64,000 nucleotides of DNA. It comes from JANSYA01 sp965243385 (lineage in GTDB: Bacteria > Spirochaetota > Leptospiria > Leptospirales > Leptonemataceae). The notes under the pieces were generated by a model, which made no database searches, was not told where the DNA came from, and saw only the letters and a list, made by a program, of their open reading frames with translations. Within the stretch, counting starts at the first letter, position 1. The number at the start of each line of letters is the position of its first letter. Both the position numbers and the translations under genes were made by a program. Below are positions 17,627 through 25,771 of this stretch, in pieces. The DNA lies in the NCBI GenBank assembly GCA_965243385.1, contig CBDEUV010000002.1, positions 6,076,001 through 6,140,000 on the forward strand. The letters are read 5' to 3'.

Positions 17627-19087
17627 TCAGCCTTTCAGGCTGGCGAGTTTCTCGTCGATCAAACGGTTCACCTCATCCGCCGGTGCCTGCCCGCGCGAGG
17701 ATTTCATTACCTGGCCGACCAGGAAGCCTTTGACGCGGTCGTTGCCGTCGAGAATCTTTTGAACCGGGTCCGGGTTGTCCGCGAAAACCTTATCGATCAT
17801 GCCCGGCAGATCCGACGAATCGACGGGCTTGTAGCCGTACTTTTCGATGACCGCTTCGGGATCCAGGTCTTCAGAATACATGTGTTCGAAGATCTGCTTG
17901 GCGATGCGGCCGGTGATTTTGCCGTCGTTGAGCAGGGCGATCATGCGACCCAGGCGCGGGGCGGTGGCTTTGAATTCAGCCAACTGCCAGTCGTTTTTGT
18001 TTAAGACGCCCAGCACTTCGTCTTTCACCCAGTTCGAAGCCTTTTTCGGGTCGCCGGAGATTTTGGCCACCTCTTCGAAATAATCCGAGGTTTCGCGTTC
18101 GCGCGAGAGCACGTCTGCGTCGTACGGCGGCAGGTCAAATTGATCGGCGTAACGTGCGCGTTTGGCCGCGGGCAGCTCGGGCATGGCCTGCCCGATTTCC
18201 TGGATGAATTCGTCGGCGATATAAAACGGCGGCAGATCCGGTTCCGGAAAATAGCGATAGTCGTCCGCGTCTTCTTTGGTGCGCATCACGCGGGTTTCGC
18301 GGCGGTCGGCGTCCCAGAGGGCGGTCGCCTGAATGATTTTCCCTCCGCCTTCAATGACCGAAATCTGCCGGGCGATTTCGTAGTCGATGGCGGCGCGCAC
18401 GGCCTTAAACGAGTTCAGATTCTTGATTTCCACGCGCGTGCCGAAGGGCGCGTCGGGGCCTTTGCGCACCGACACGTTCGCGTCGCATCGCAGGCTGCCT
18501 TCTTCCATATTGCCGTCGGTCACGGCGATGGCGCGCAGGATACTGCGCAGCGTCTGCAGATAGTGATAGGCGTCTTCGGATGAGCGGAGATCGGGTTCGG
18601 ATACGATTTCGAGCAGCGGCACGCCGGCCCGGTTCAGATCGACGAAAGACTGCGCTTCGCCGCCGCTGTAGCTGTGCAGCAGCTTGCCGGCGTCCTCTTC
18701 CATGTGAATGCGATGAATGCGAATGGTCGTGCTTTCGGGCGCGTCTTTTTTACGAAAGACGATGCGACCGTCCGTGGCGTACGGCATATCGAATTGCGAG
18801 ATCTGATAACCCTTCGGCAGGTCGGGATAAAAATAATGTTTGCGATCGAATTTCGTAATGTTATGAACCTTGCACTCCAGGGCCAGGCCCGCCATGATGG
18901 CCAGGCGCAGCACGTCTTCGTTCAGCACGGGCAAAACGCCGGGCAGCCCCAGAGTCACGGGACCGGCCTGGGTATTCGCCGGAGCTCCGTATTCGTAAGG
19001 GTCGGGAGAAAAGATTTTCGAGCGGGTTTTGAGCTGACAGTGAACTTCGAGTCCAATTACAGGTTCGTAGGCGGCGTCGGTTTGCAT
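17627..19087 (-). CDS. gatB: Aspartyl/glutamyl-tRNA(Asn/Gln) amidotransferase subunit B
   Basis: 486 residues, normal for GatB. It transamidates Glu-tRNA(Gln) or Asp-tRNA(Asn) together with GatA and GatC, neither of which is adjacent. The N-terminus EPVIGLEVHCQLKTRSKIFS, the motif YFYPDLPKGYQISQFD, the region beginning DLNRAGVPLLEIVSEPD and the C-terminal tail domain (VEEVNRLI-like end) are characteristic. I chose the ATG at 19087 because the family begins a few residues before EPVIGLE; the upstream ATG at 19156 would overlap the divergent parA start. Its presence indicates an indirect route to Gln-tRNA and/or Asn-tRNA. Confidence 0.96.
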   Translation of the reverse strand: MQTDAAYEPVIGLEVHCQLKTRSKIFSPDPYEYGAPANTQAGPVTLGLPGVLPVLNEDVLRLAIMAGLALECKVHNITKFDRKHYFYPDLPKGYQISQFDMPYATDGRIVFRKKDAPESTTIRIHRIHMEEDAGKLLHSYSGGEAQSFVDLNRAGVPLLEIVSEPDLRSSEDAYHYLQTLRSILRAIAVTDGNMEEGSLRCDANVSVRKGPDAPFGTRVEIKNLNSFKAVRAAIDYEIARQISVIEGGGKIIQATALWDADRRETRVMRTKEDADDYRYFPEPDLPPFYIADEFIQEIGQAMPELPAAKRARYADQFDLPPYDADVLSRERETSDYFEEVAKISGDPKKASNWVKDEVLGVLNKNDWQLAEFKATAPRLGRMIALLNDGKITGRIAKQIFEHMYSEDLDPEAVIEKYGYKPVDSSDLPGMIDKVFADNPDPVQKILDGNDRVKGFLVGQVMKSSRGQAPADEVNRLIDEKLASLKG

Positions 19088-19136
19088 AATCTGTAATCCG
19101 GGATATTTGCCCCGCGGCGCATCGACAAGCAGGAAA

Positions 19137-19928
19137 ATGAACTCACGGCCAGGCATTATCGCGATCGCGAATCAGAAAGGCGGAGTGGGAAAAACCACGA
19201 CCGCTATCAACCTGGCCGCCGGCCTGGTGCGGGCCGGCCGCCGCGTGCTGCTGGTCGATCTGGACGCCCAGGCCAATACCAGCTCGATTTTTCTCGAGAC
19301 CGGGGGGGAGCGCCCCGCGGATGACGCGTCGGTGTACGCCGTATTCAAGGATCTCCGCCTGGCCCGCGAAATCGCCCGGGACACCCGTCTGGCCGGTCTG
19401 CAAATTTTGCCTGCGGTCGTTCAGCTCGCGGACGTCGAGACTCTGCTTTCGGGCGCGGTGGATGGTTTCTTTCGCTTAAAAGACTCACTGGATTCGCTGC
19501 AGGCGGGCGACGCACCGGACGCGATCATCATCGATTGTCCGCCGAACCTGGGGCTCTTGACCGTGAACGCCTTCGTGGCCGCAACGCATTTGATTGTGCC
19601 GCTGCAGACCGCGCGCTTTTCCCTGGACGGCCTGAAAACGATTCTCGACACCGCGTCCACGGTCCAGAAGCGCTTTAATGCTGATCTAAAAATTCCCGGC
19701 GCGCTGATTACGATGTACAATCCGCGTACGGCGATTTCCCATGCGATCGCCGAGCCGATCGAAGAGTACATTCACGTTTTCGAAACGAAGATCAGCCGTA
19801 CGGTCGCGATTGAAGAATCGCATCTGATGAGTCAGACTATATTTGAATACCAGCCGCGTTCGAAAGCGGCTTTAGAATACGAAAGCTTTACGCGGGAGGT
19901 GCTCGGTGGCGTCCTCGAAAAAGAATAA
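19137..19928 (+). CDS. ParA/Soj-family ATPase without a neighbouring ParB
   Basis: 263 residues. The deviant Walker A motif is NQKGGVGKTT (signature K14, catalytic K19), with D41/D43 in LLVDLDAQAN and Walker B IIIDCPPNLGLL. Such ATPases form dynamic dimers that position plasmids, chromosomes or protein complexes, with ATP hydrolysis triggered by a partner. No ParB, parS-like site or MinE/MinC lies nearby, so the cargo is probably not DNA segregation (inference). The gene overlaps the next by 23 bp, and four envelope genes follow in tight spacing, which points to a positioning role in the envelope. I chose the ATG at 19137 just before the Walker motif over the TTG at 19107. Confidence 0.88.
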   Translation: MNSRPGIIAIANQKGGVGKTTTAINLAAGLVRAGRRVLLVDLDAQANTSSIFLETGGERPADDASVYAVFKDLRLAREIARDTRLAGLQILPAVVQLADVETLLSGAVDGFFRLKDSLDSLQAGDAPDAIIIDCPPNLGLLTVNAFVAATHLIVPLQTARFSLDGLKTILDTASTVQKRFNADLKIPGALITMYNPRTAISHAIAEPIEEYIHVFETKISRTVAIEESHLMSQTIFEYQPRSKAALEYESFTREVLGGVLEKE

Positions 19929-20910
19929 ACTGGGCAAGCTCAAACAGGCGGCCCGCGAACATCTCGACGAAACGATCGGCGAGGGTTCGGGAGCTTCAGC
20001 AGAACGTCCGCAATCCGACATGCGCGATTTTATGGAAAGCATGCCGGGACGCGAAAAAAGCGCATCTGAAACGAGTGCATCTAAAACCAGCGCGGCCGGC
20101 CCCGGAGAGCGGGCGACGCCGTCTGATTCTTCGGCGGACTCACCTGAGACCGGAGCTGAGTCCGCGCCGGCGAACGAGGATTCCGCGGCCCCCGGATCGG
20201 CTGGCGAAACCAGGTCAACGCATCCCGCAGAGCAAGTTCCTGAAGAGACCGTGGTCGAAGTCGAATCCGATCTGCCGGTGCCGACAGAGGACGCTGAAAC
20301 CCCGCCAGAGTCCGCGTCCGAAATTGAGTTGCCGAATGGGGGGCAAACGGCAGCCTACGCAGGAAGGGCTGCAGCCAGGCCCGAGAGACCCAAATCCATG
20401 CCCAAAACACGTGATTCTATTTATAACGTAAGCAGCGATATTCGCCTCGAAGATTATACCGAAGGCAGCAGCGGTTCGGGCGGCGGCGGTCGCATGGGGA
20501 CCATCGCCAAAATCGGCGGCGTGCTGTTACTGCTGGGGCTTTTGGGCTGGGGCGGTCAGCAATTTCTGCTGTGGCTCGACGCGCCGGTCTATCGGGTAAC
20601 CGTCGCCAACGAATTGATCGACGATACAAACGCGGCCAGTCTGGCGGCAGCGCCGGCCATCGTACTCAGTTCCAGCGCGCCCGTGCACATTCGCTTCGAC
20701 TGGGAAGAGGGCGATCTGGCTACGGACTTTTTGCGGATTGAGATTCTGCACGCCGCGGGCGGTCAGGTCGAAGCGGCCCAGGAGCGCCGTCCGCCGTTGA
20801 CGGCGAATTATGTGTACTTCATGGGCCCCCTGGATCCGGGCAGCTATCGCATTCGCGTACTCGATCGCGAAAGCTCGCTTTTGGTCGAACGCGATTTTCG
20901 TGTGAATTGA
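19906..20910 (+). CDS. Membrane-anchored protein with basic N-terminus and long acidic disordered region; putative ParA partner
   Basis: Not a recognised family; 334 residues. Residues 1-20 are lysine-rich (K5, K6, K8, K11, K13). Residues 21-190 are low-complexity Ser/Glu/Ala/Pro sequence, probably disordered and cytoplasmic. One transmembrane helix spans about 199-224, and a periplasmic beta-rich domain of about 105 residues follows, ending ...DPGSYRIRVLDRESS, which resembles an Ig-like/FN3 end. GTG start with a strong GGGAGG (19894-19899), inside the 3' end of parA. ParA-type ATPases are commonly stimulated by a basic N-terminal peptide of the partner, and this layout fits, but the pairing is inferred from coupling only. 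Confidence 0.75.
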   Translation: MASSKKNKLGKLKQAAREHLDETIGEGSGASAERPQSDMRDFMESMPGREKSASETSASKTSAAGPGERATPSDSSADSPETGAESAPANEDSAAPGSAGETRSTHPAEQVPEETVVEVESDLPVPTEDAETPPESASEIELPNGGQTAAYAGRAAARPERPKSMPKTRDSIYNVSSDIRLEDYTEGSSGSGGGGRMGTIAKIGGVLLLLGLLGWGGQQFLLWLDAPVYRVTVANELIDDTNAASLAAAPAIVLSSSAPVHIRFDWEEGDLATDFLRIEILHAAGGQVEAAQERRPPLTANYVYFMGPLDPGSYRIRVLDRESSLLVERDFRVN

Positions 20911-20911
20911 T

Positions 20912-21697
20912 ATGTCTCACTGGCTGCCAGTCCGCTGCGCCACGCTTGCATTCTGCGTGAGCTTCTTCGCCTGCGATCGCCTTTCGCAACCCCCGCGTCC
21001 GGCCCCGGTTCCCGAAGGCGCCGTTCGCAATCGCGATATCAATCTGTGGATGTACCGTGCGCCGGACGACGCCTTTCGCATGTACTACGCGACTGGTAAA
21101 TTGGCCCGCAGCGGTCGGATGCAGTCCGGCAAGAATCTGCGCACCGGCGACTGGCAGAGCTTCGCGGCGGATGGGGAGCGTGTGACTTCGGACGGCGCCT
21201 ACTTAAATGACTGGCGCGATGGGCTCTGGCGCTACTTCGACGACCAGGAGCAGCTGTACCTGACCGTCGAATACAAGCCGGAGCCGAAGCGCTTTTTCGG
21301 TTTCCTGAATGTCACCGACTACGGCAACGAGAACGGTCCCTTTGAACGCTATTTCCCGGACGGGACCCTGGAAGAGCGGGGGATATTCTGGTCCGGCTAT
21401 TATCACGGGCCGATCGTGCGTTATCATCGCAATGGGAACAAGGCCTTCGAAGGCCGCTACGAAAAAGACAACCCGGTCGGACTCTGGCGCTACTATTATC
21501 CGGAAGGCAATCTGGAGCGCGAAGAGAGCTACCGCGACGGCCGGCTGCACGGGACGCTGCGCAATTATTATTCCGACGGCAGTCTCTATCACGAGACGGT
21601 CTTCGAGGAAGGCCGGGAAGTCGGCCCGAAGCGGGTCTATCCGCTCCCGACCGCACTCGCCTCTCCGCCGTCCGCGGACCCGTCTGTAGACCAATGA
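20912..21697 (+). CDS. MORN/YwqK-type repeat lipoprotein
   Basis: 261 residues. The signal peptide ends at SFFAC (C21), a relaxed lipobox. The mature part is a run of MORN-like repeats of the form GxWxxYxxDGxLxxxxxYxxG (for example GLWRYYYPEGNLEREESYRD, then GTLRNYYSDGSLYHETVF), typical of the family often labelled YwqK antitoxin-like, although no toxin is nearby and such a role is not supported. It is expected to sit at the periplasmic or outer-membrane surface. It starts 1 bp after the preceding stop and its own stop overlaps the next start (ATGA), so it is part of the ParA operon. Confidence 0.82.
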   Translation: MSHWLPVRCATLAFCVSFFACDRLSQPPRPAPVPEGAVRNRDINLWMYRAPDDAFRMYYATGKLARSGRMQSGKNLRTGDWQSFAADGERVTSDGAYLNDWRDGLWRYFDDQEQLYLTVEYKPEPKRFFGFLNVTDYGNENGPFERYFPDGTLEERGIFWSGYYHGPIVRYHRNGNKAFEGRYEKDNPVGLWRYYYPEGNLEREESYRDGRLHGTLRNYYSDGSLYHETVFEEGREVGPKRVYPLPTALASPPSADPSVDQ

Positions 21698-21957
21698 TGT
21701 TCGTCTGGCTCGCGCGGCTGGCGCTCTGGGGCTACGGCCTGGCAACTCAGGCGGCGCTTGCAATTCTGCATTTTGTCGTTTCTGTGCCTTATCCGGGCCT
21801 AATGCTCCTGCCGATACCAGTACTGGCGCCGTATCCGCTCTACGCCGGAAGATTTCCAGGACTCTGGCGTGTGTATCTGTGCTTGCAATTGCTCGGAATC
21901 ACGGTTCAGATGACCGGGCGCGTCGTATTGGATCTATGGGTTCCCGTTCGAATATAA
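21694..21957 (+). CDS. Small two-helix membrane protein
   Basis: 87 residues, unknown family. It is nearly all hydrophobic, with helices at about 4-30 and 32-75 interrupted by proline-rich turns (VPYPGLMLLPIPVLAPYP). The ATG overlaps the upstream stop codon (ATGA), and the 3' end overlaps the M23 peptidase gene by 22 bp. This double coupling is the main argument that it is real and works with the flanking lipoprotein and peptidase. Confidence 0.7.
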   Translation: MMFVWLARLALWGYGLATQAALAILHFVVSVPYPGLMLLPIPVLAPYPLYAGRFPGLWRVYLCLQLLGITVQMTGRVVLDLWVPVRI

Positions 21958-23027
21958 ACAAGTCCGTCTCCGCGAAACGGGGAAACGCCCGCCCGGCTCG
22001 TTCCGGAGCGCGCCCGCGCCGCACGGTGCTGATGATCTATCGCGAAAACGATAGCGCCGGTCGCGTTCTGCGGCTGGAGCTGCCGCGAATCTCCGCGGTC
22101 GGAGCCATGGTCTACGGGACTATTGCCGCGGGCGTGTTGCTCTGCGGCCTGCTCATTCATACGATCGCCTTCGCGGATTCGAGCGATTTTCTGGCGGGCG
22201 ATGCGATGGCCGGCGGCGGTCCGGAAGCCGGCAAGCTTCTGCTCGCATCCGCGCTGGAATCGCGCGCGAAACTGGAGCGCCTGCAGGAGCTACACGAAGC
22301 GATCAACGCGCGATTGTTCATCGGCCCCGAAGTCAATGCGGGCTGGTTCACGCTGCCGCAGCTCATGCCGCATGAATCCGCGGCGGCCGGCTCCGGGGGA
22401 GCGCATGCGACCGGGGCGGACGCCTTATTCCCGGGCGCCGGCTTCGCGTCAGCGCCGGGCGGAGCAGCTTCGCTGAACGGGAGCGAAGCTGCTAACGCAC
22501 GCCGGCTTTCGCCCGCACATCTGCACCGAAGGCTCGCGGGGCTGGACCAACTATTCCAGCAAAATAAGAATTACGTGCAGGTCTACGGCGGCTATCTGCG
22601 GGGAGTGCCGCATCGCTGGCCGGTAGTCTACGGCCCGCGCAAAATCAATTCGAATTTCGGCTATCGTGCGAATCCGTTTTATAATCGGGGCCAGGGCGGC
22701 GGCGGCGCGCGTAAGCTCCATCGCGGCGTGGACCTGAAGGGCAAACGCGGCGATCTGGTCGTGGCGGCGGCCGAAGGCGTGGTACTCGAAGCGCGCAAAT
22801 CCAGTCGGGGTTACGGCAATCGCGTGCGCATCTTTCATCCCTCGGGATACGTCACTCTGTACGCGCATCTCAGCGCGATCTACGTAAAGCGCGACCAGTA
22901 CATTCGCCCCGGCGATCGGGTGGGGGCCGTCGGGTCGACCGGCCACAGTACCGGTCCGCATCTGCATTATGAAGTGCATCGCCAGGGGAAAGCGATCAAC
23001 CCGGCCGAGTTTATCGCGGAAGAATAG
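21936..23027 (+). CDS. M23/LytM-family zinc metallopeptidase, membrane anchored
   Basis: 363 residues. A basic N-terminal cytoplasmic part is followed by one transmembrane segment (VGAMVYGTIAAGVLLCGLLI). After a variable linker comes a complete LytM domain with H262 and D266 (HRGVDL) and the H342-x-H344 pair (HLHYEV), so it is likely an active peptidoglycan endopeptidase. The start ATG at 21936 overlaps the preceding gene; an earlier in-frame ATG at 21879 would add 19 residues with no conserved content. As the last gene of the ParA operon, its cell-wall cutting could be placed by the ATPase complex (inference). Confidence 0.9.
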   Translation: MGSRSNINKSVSAKRGNARPARSGARPRRTVLMIYRENDSAGRVLRLELPRISAVGAMVYGTIAAGVLLCGLLIHTIAFADSSDFLAGDAMAGGGPEAGKLLLASALESRAKLERLQELHEAINARLFIGPEVNAGWFTLPQLMPHESAAAGSGGAHATGADALFPGAGFASAPGGAASLNGSEAANARRLSPAHLHRRLAGLDQLFQQNKNYVQVYGGYLRGVPHRWPVVYGPRKINSNFGYRANPFYNRGQGGGGARKLHRGVDLKGKRGDLVVAAAEGVVLEARKSSRGYGNRVRIFHPSGYVTLYAHLSAIYVKRDQYIRPGDRVGAVGSTGHSTGPHLHYEVHRQGKAINPAEFIAEE

Positions 23028-23084
23028 GCGGGTCGGGACGAAGCGAACCGCTTAAATGAATCCGATAAGGCGGATCTGCGCGCA

Positions 23085-24998
23085 ATGCGTCTTCGAGTGA
23101 AAATTGCAGCGGGCCTCTTGTGCCCGGGAATATTCGCGTGCGCCAGCGTCGCGCTGCCCGCCGAAAGCATCGATCTGGAACGCGGCGCCGGAGTTTATGC
23201 GCCGGGGCTGCACGCTTCGGCCTTCGTCGACCGACGGGGGGACTTTTCGTACGAGCTGCGCGATGATCCTCGATTCCGGAAGGCCTTCCGGCCCGTAGAC
23301 AAGTCCATTCCGAATTTCGGCTTTCAGGACGCTGACATCTGGCTGCGATTTCAGGTGCGGAATCCTTTTTCGGAGCCGCAACGCATGCTGCTCGAAATCA
23401 TGCCCAATCTTGAAGCGGTCGAAGTTTTTTCCAGCGCGTCCGACCGGCGGTTGCGGGCGGGCCGGGGCGTTTCTTCGAGTGAATTCGCGCGAATTCATCG
23501 CAATCACGTCTTCCCGCTGGAATTCCCTGCGCATTCCGAGCATACGATCTATTTGCGCGTGCGTTCGCGCAGTCCGATATTTATGGAGCTGAAACTGTGG
23601 ACCCCCGAGGCCCATCGCGCACGGGATTACGACGAACACCTCTTCTTCGGTGCGTTTTTCGGCATCATTGCGGTCGTTGTTCTGTACAATGTCTTTTTTT
23701 TCGCGGCGGTGCGCGAACGGGCGTACCTCTACTACGTGCTTCACGGTCTGGCGATCGGTCTGGTTTTCGCCAGCGCTCATGGTTTCGCGCGACAATATCT
23801 CTGGCCGGAAAGCCCGGTCTGGAACGTGCGCTCCATGCCAGTCCTGGCGGACGCTGCGCTCTTATTCGGCCTGCTGTTCACGCAGAGTTTTTTAAATCTG
23901 CCCCGGTCCATGCCGCGGCTGAATGCAATCCTGAGTGCGACGATCGCCTGTACCACCGTCATCGTCGCTTTGGGCTTTCTGGGGGAGTGGTCCGCCTTGT
24001 GGCTGGCGCTTTTGACTCTGAACTGTGTCGCCTTTCCGCTGATCCTGATCGCGGGGGTGACCAGTCTGTTGCGGGGGAACCGGGCGGCGCGTTTCTTCGT
24101 GGCCGGCTGGAGCGTCTGGATTTTCGCGCTGGTACTGGAAAACCTGATGGCCGGCGGCGTGCTCGCCTTCGATACATTCGCGCTTTCGTATCTACAGTTG
24201 CCGGCCGCGAGCGCCGTCGAGATGTTGCTGCTATCAATGGCGCTCGCGGATCGGTATCGCATCCTGCGGGTCGACAGGGAGCGCCTGCGATCGCGCGCTC
24301 TGCGAAACCGTCTCTATTTTCACCGAGCGGCGACTCGCTCCCGTCGCCTGGAGCGGGAATTACTTAAGAAAACAATCCAGCCGCACTTCCTGATGAATTC
24401 TCTGTCCGCCGCCCAGGGCTGGCTCAGACGCAATCCCCGGCGGGCGGACCGGCTGATCCAGGCGCTGGCCAGCGAATTGCGTCTGATCCTGGACAACAGC
24501 AGGAGTCGAAGCGTTCCGCTTGCGACCGAGATCGATGTGTGCCGGGCTCATTTGCGGGTCATGGGTTACCGAATGATCCAGCGCTTTCGCATGCGAGTGC
24601 GGGGGATTACGGGCGACGAAGCGGTCCCGCCGCTGATCTTTCACACGCTGCTGGAAAACGCGTTCACCCACCTCAACGGTCCGGACGTGCGCCTGGAATT
24701 TCTTTTAGAAAAAAGCAGAGCAGAGCCTGGAGGCAGCCTGTATCGCTTCATCAGCATAGCCGGCGCCCCTGTCGGGCGACCGCAGCCGCATGCGCTGCCG
24801 GCGCTTTCCGCGGAAGGGCTGCAGCGCAGAGAGGGCACCGGCATGCGCTATATTCGCGCGCGACTGGAGGAAATGTGCCCTGGTCGCTGGCGGTTGAACT
24901 ACGGCGCGAGGCCTGACGGTTTTCAGGTGGAGATCTGGATTCCGGATGCGTCCGAAGCTCGCGGTCTCGGGCAGAAGGCTCGCGGAGATTCGAGATGA
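23085..24998 (+). CDS. 7TMR-DISM sensor histidine kinase, LytS-type
   Basis: 637 residues. A signal peptide is followed by a 7TMR-DISM extracellular domain (about 30-190; ADIWLRFQVRNP is typical), seven membrane helices (about 195-400), and a cytoplasmic His_kinase domain whose H-box is IQPHFLMNSLSAAQGW (H434). A degenerate HATPase follows (N-box LLENAFTH, GTGMRYIRARLEEM). It phosphorylates the response regulator encoded next, with an ATGA overlap. The ligand is unknown; the DISM2-like fold suggests a carbohydrate or other small molecule. Confidence 0.9.
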   Translation: MRLRVKIAAGLLCPGIFACASVALPAESIDLERGAGVYAPGLHASAFVDRRGDFSYELRDDPRFRKAFRPVDKSIPNFGFQDADIWLRFQVRNPFSEPQRMLLEIMPNLEAVEVFSSASDRRLRAGRGVSSSEFARIHRNHVFPLEFPAHSEHTIYLRVRSRSPIFMELKLWTPEAHRARDYDEHLFFGAFFGIIAVVVLYNVFFFAAVRERAYLYYVLHGLAIGLVFASAHGFARQYLWPESPVWNVRSMPVLADAALLFGLLFTQSFLNLPRSMPRLNAILSATIACTTVIVALGFLGEWSALWLALLTLNCVAFPLILIAGVTSLLRGNRAARFFVAGWSVWIFALVLENLMAGGVLAFDTFALSYLQLPAASAVEMLLLSMALADRYRILRVDRERLRSRALRNRLYFHRAATRSRRLERELLKKTIQPHFLMNSLSAAQGWLRRNPRRADRLIQALASELRLILDNSRSRSVPLATEIDVCRAHLRVMGYRMIQRFRMRVRGITGDEAVPPLIFHTLLENAFTHLNGPDVRLEFLLEKSRAEPGGSLYRFISIAGAPVGRPQPHALPALSAEGLQRREGTGMRYIRARLEEMCPGRWRLNYGARPDGFQVEIWIPDASEARGLGQKARGDSR

Positions 24999-25693
24999 GA
25001 GTCTTAATCGTGGATGACGAACCGATACTCGCGGAGACCCTGCGGGATATCGTCAGGCAGTGCGCCGGGCCGCGTTTGACTTCGGTGACGGTCCGACACA
25101 GCATCGAAGCCTCGCGCTGCCATCTCTGGGAAGAAGCGATCGACCTTCTGTTCCTGGACTTGAACCTGTTCGGCGAAGACGGCTTTCGTCTGCTGCATGA
25201 GGCGACGGCCGGTGCTTTTCAAACCATCGTGGTTTCCGCGCATTCGGATCGAGCCGTGGAAGCCTTCGCGTACGGCGTCCTGGATTTTATCCCCAAGCCG
25301 GCCAGCGTCGCGCGTGTGCGCTCCGCCCTGGAGCGATTCGCGGGGACCCGGGAACGGCGTCGTGAAGATCTGAAGTTCTTGAGCAGCGCCCGGGAGGGGG
25401 CGGTGGAACTGGTTCCGATCGCTGAAATCCTGCGGCTCGAAGCGGACGGCAAACGATCCCGGGCCGTGCGGCGAGACGGATCGATTGCGAGCATCGCGCG
25501 TTCCCTGGGGGAGCTGGCGGACGCGCTGTCGGCCGCCTTCGTTCGAATTCATAAATCGCATATCGTAAACCTGGACGCGGTCGCCTCCCTGGAACGATCC
25601 CCCGGCAGTCGCTATCATCTGACCCTCCGCAACGGCGAACGCCTGCCGGTCGGCCGGACCTTCTATCCGGATCTGAATTCACGGCTGGCCTGA
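24995..25693 (+). CDS. LytTR-family response regulator
   Basis: 232 residues. The receiver domain is residues 1-118 with phospho-acceptor D55 (LLFLDLNLFG), acidic pocket VDDEP and conserved K101. The C-terminal LytTR DNA-binding domain (about 130-232) includes RIHKSHIVNLDAV and the terminal GRTFYPDL. It forms a two-component system with the overlapping kinase gene. Its targets are unknown, and I see no paired LytTR sites upstream of the operon. Confidence 0.93.
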   Translation: MRVLIVDDEPILAETLRDIVRQCAGPRLTSVTVRHSIEASRCHLWEEAIDLLFLDLNLFGEDGFRLLHEATAGAFQTIVVSAHSDRAVEAFAYGVLDFIPKPASVARVRSALERFAGTRERRREDLKFLSSAREGAVELVPIAEILRLEADGKRSRAVRRDGSIASIARSLGELADALSAAFVRIHKSHIVNLDAVASLERSPGSRYHLTLRNGERLPVGRTFYPDLNSRLA

Positions 25694-25771
25694 GTCGTTC
25701 GTTCCGTATGCGAGCGTTTGGTTCCGGGATGCTTGCAGTGCGCTGATTGCGCGTATAGTCTACGCGCTATT

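Noticed and set aside
20912..21697. YwqK-type antitoxin of a toxin-antitoxin pair
   Set aside because: It has a lipoprotein signal and MORN repeats, and no toxin gene is adjacent.
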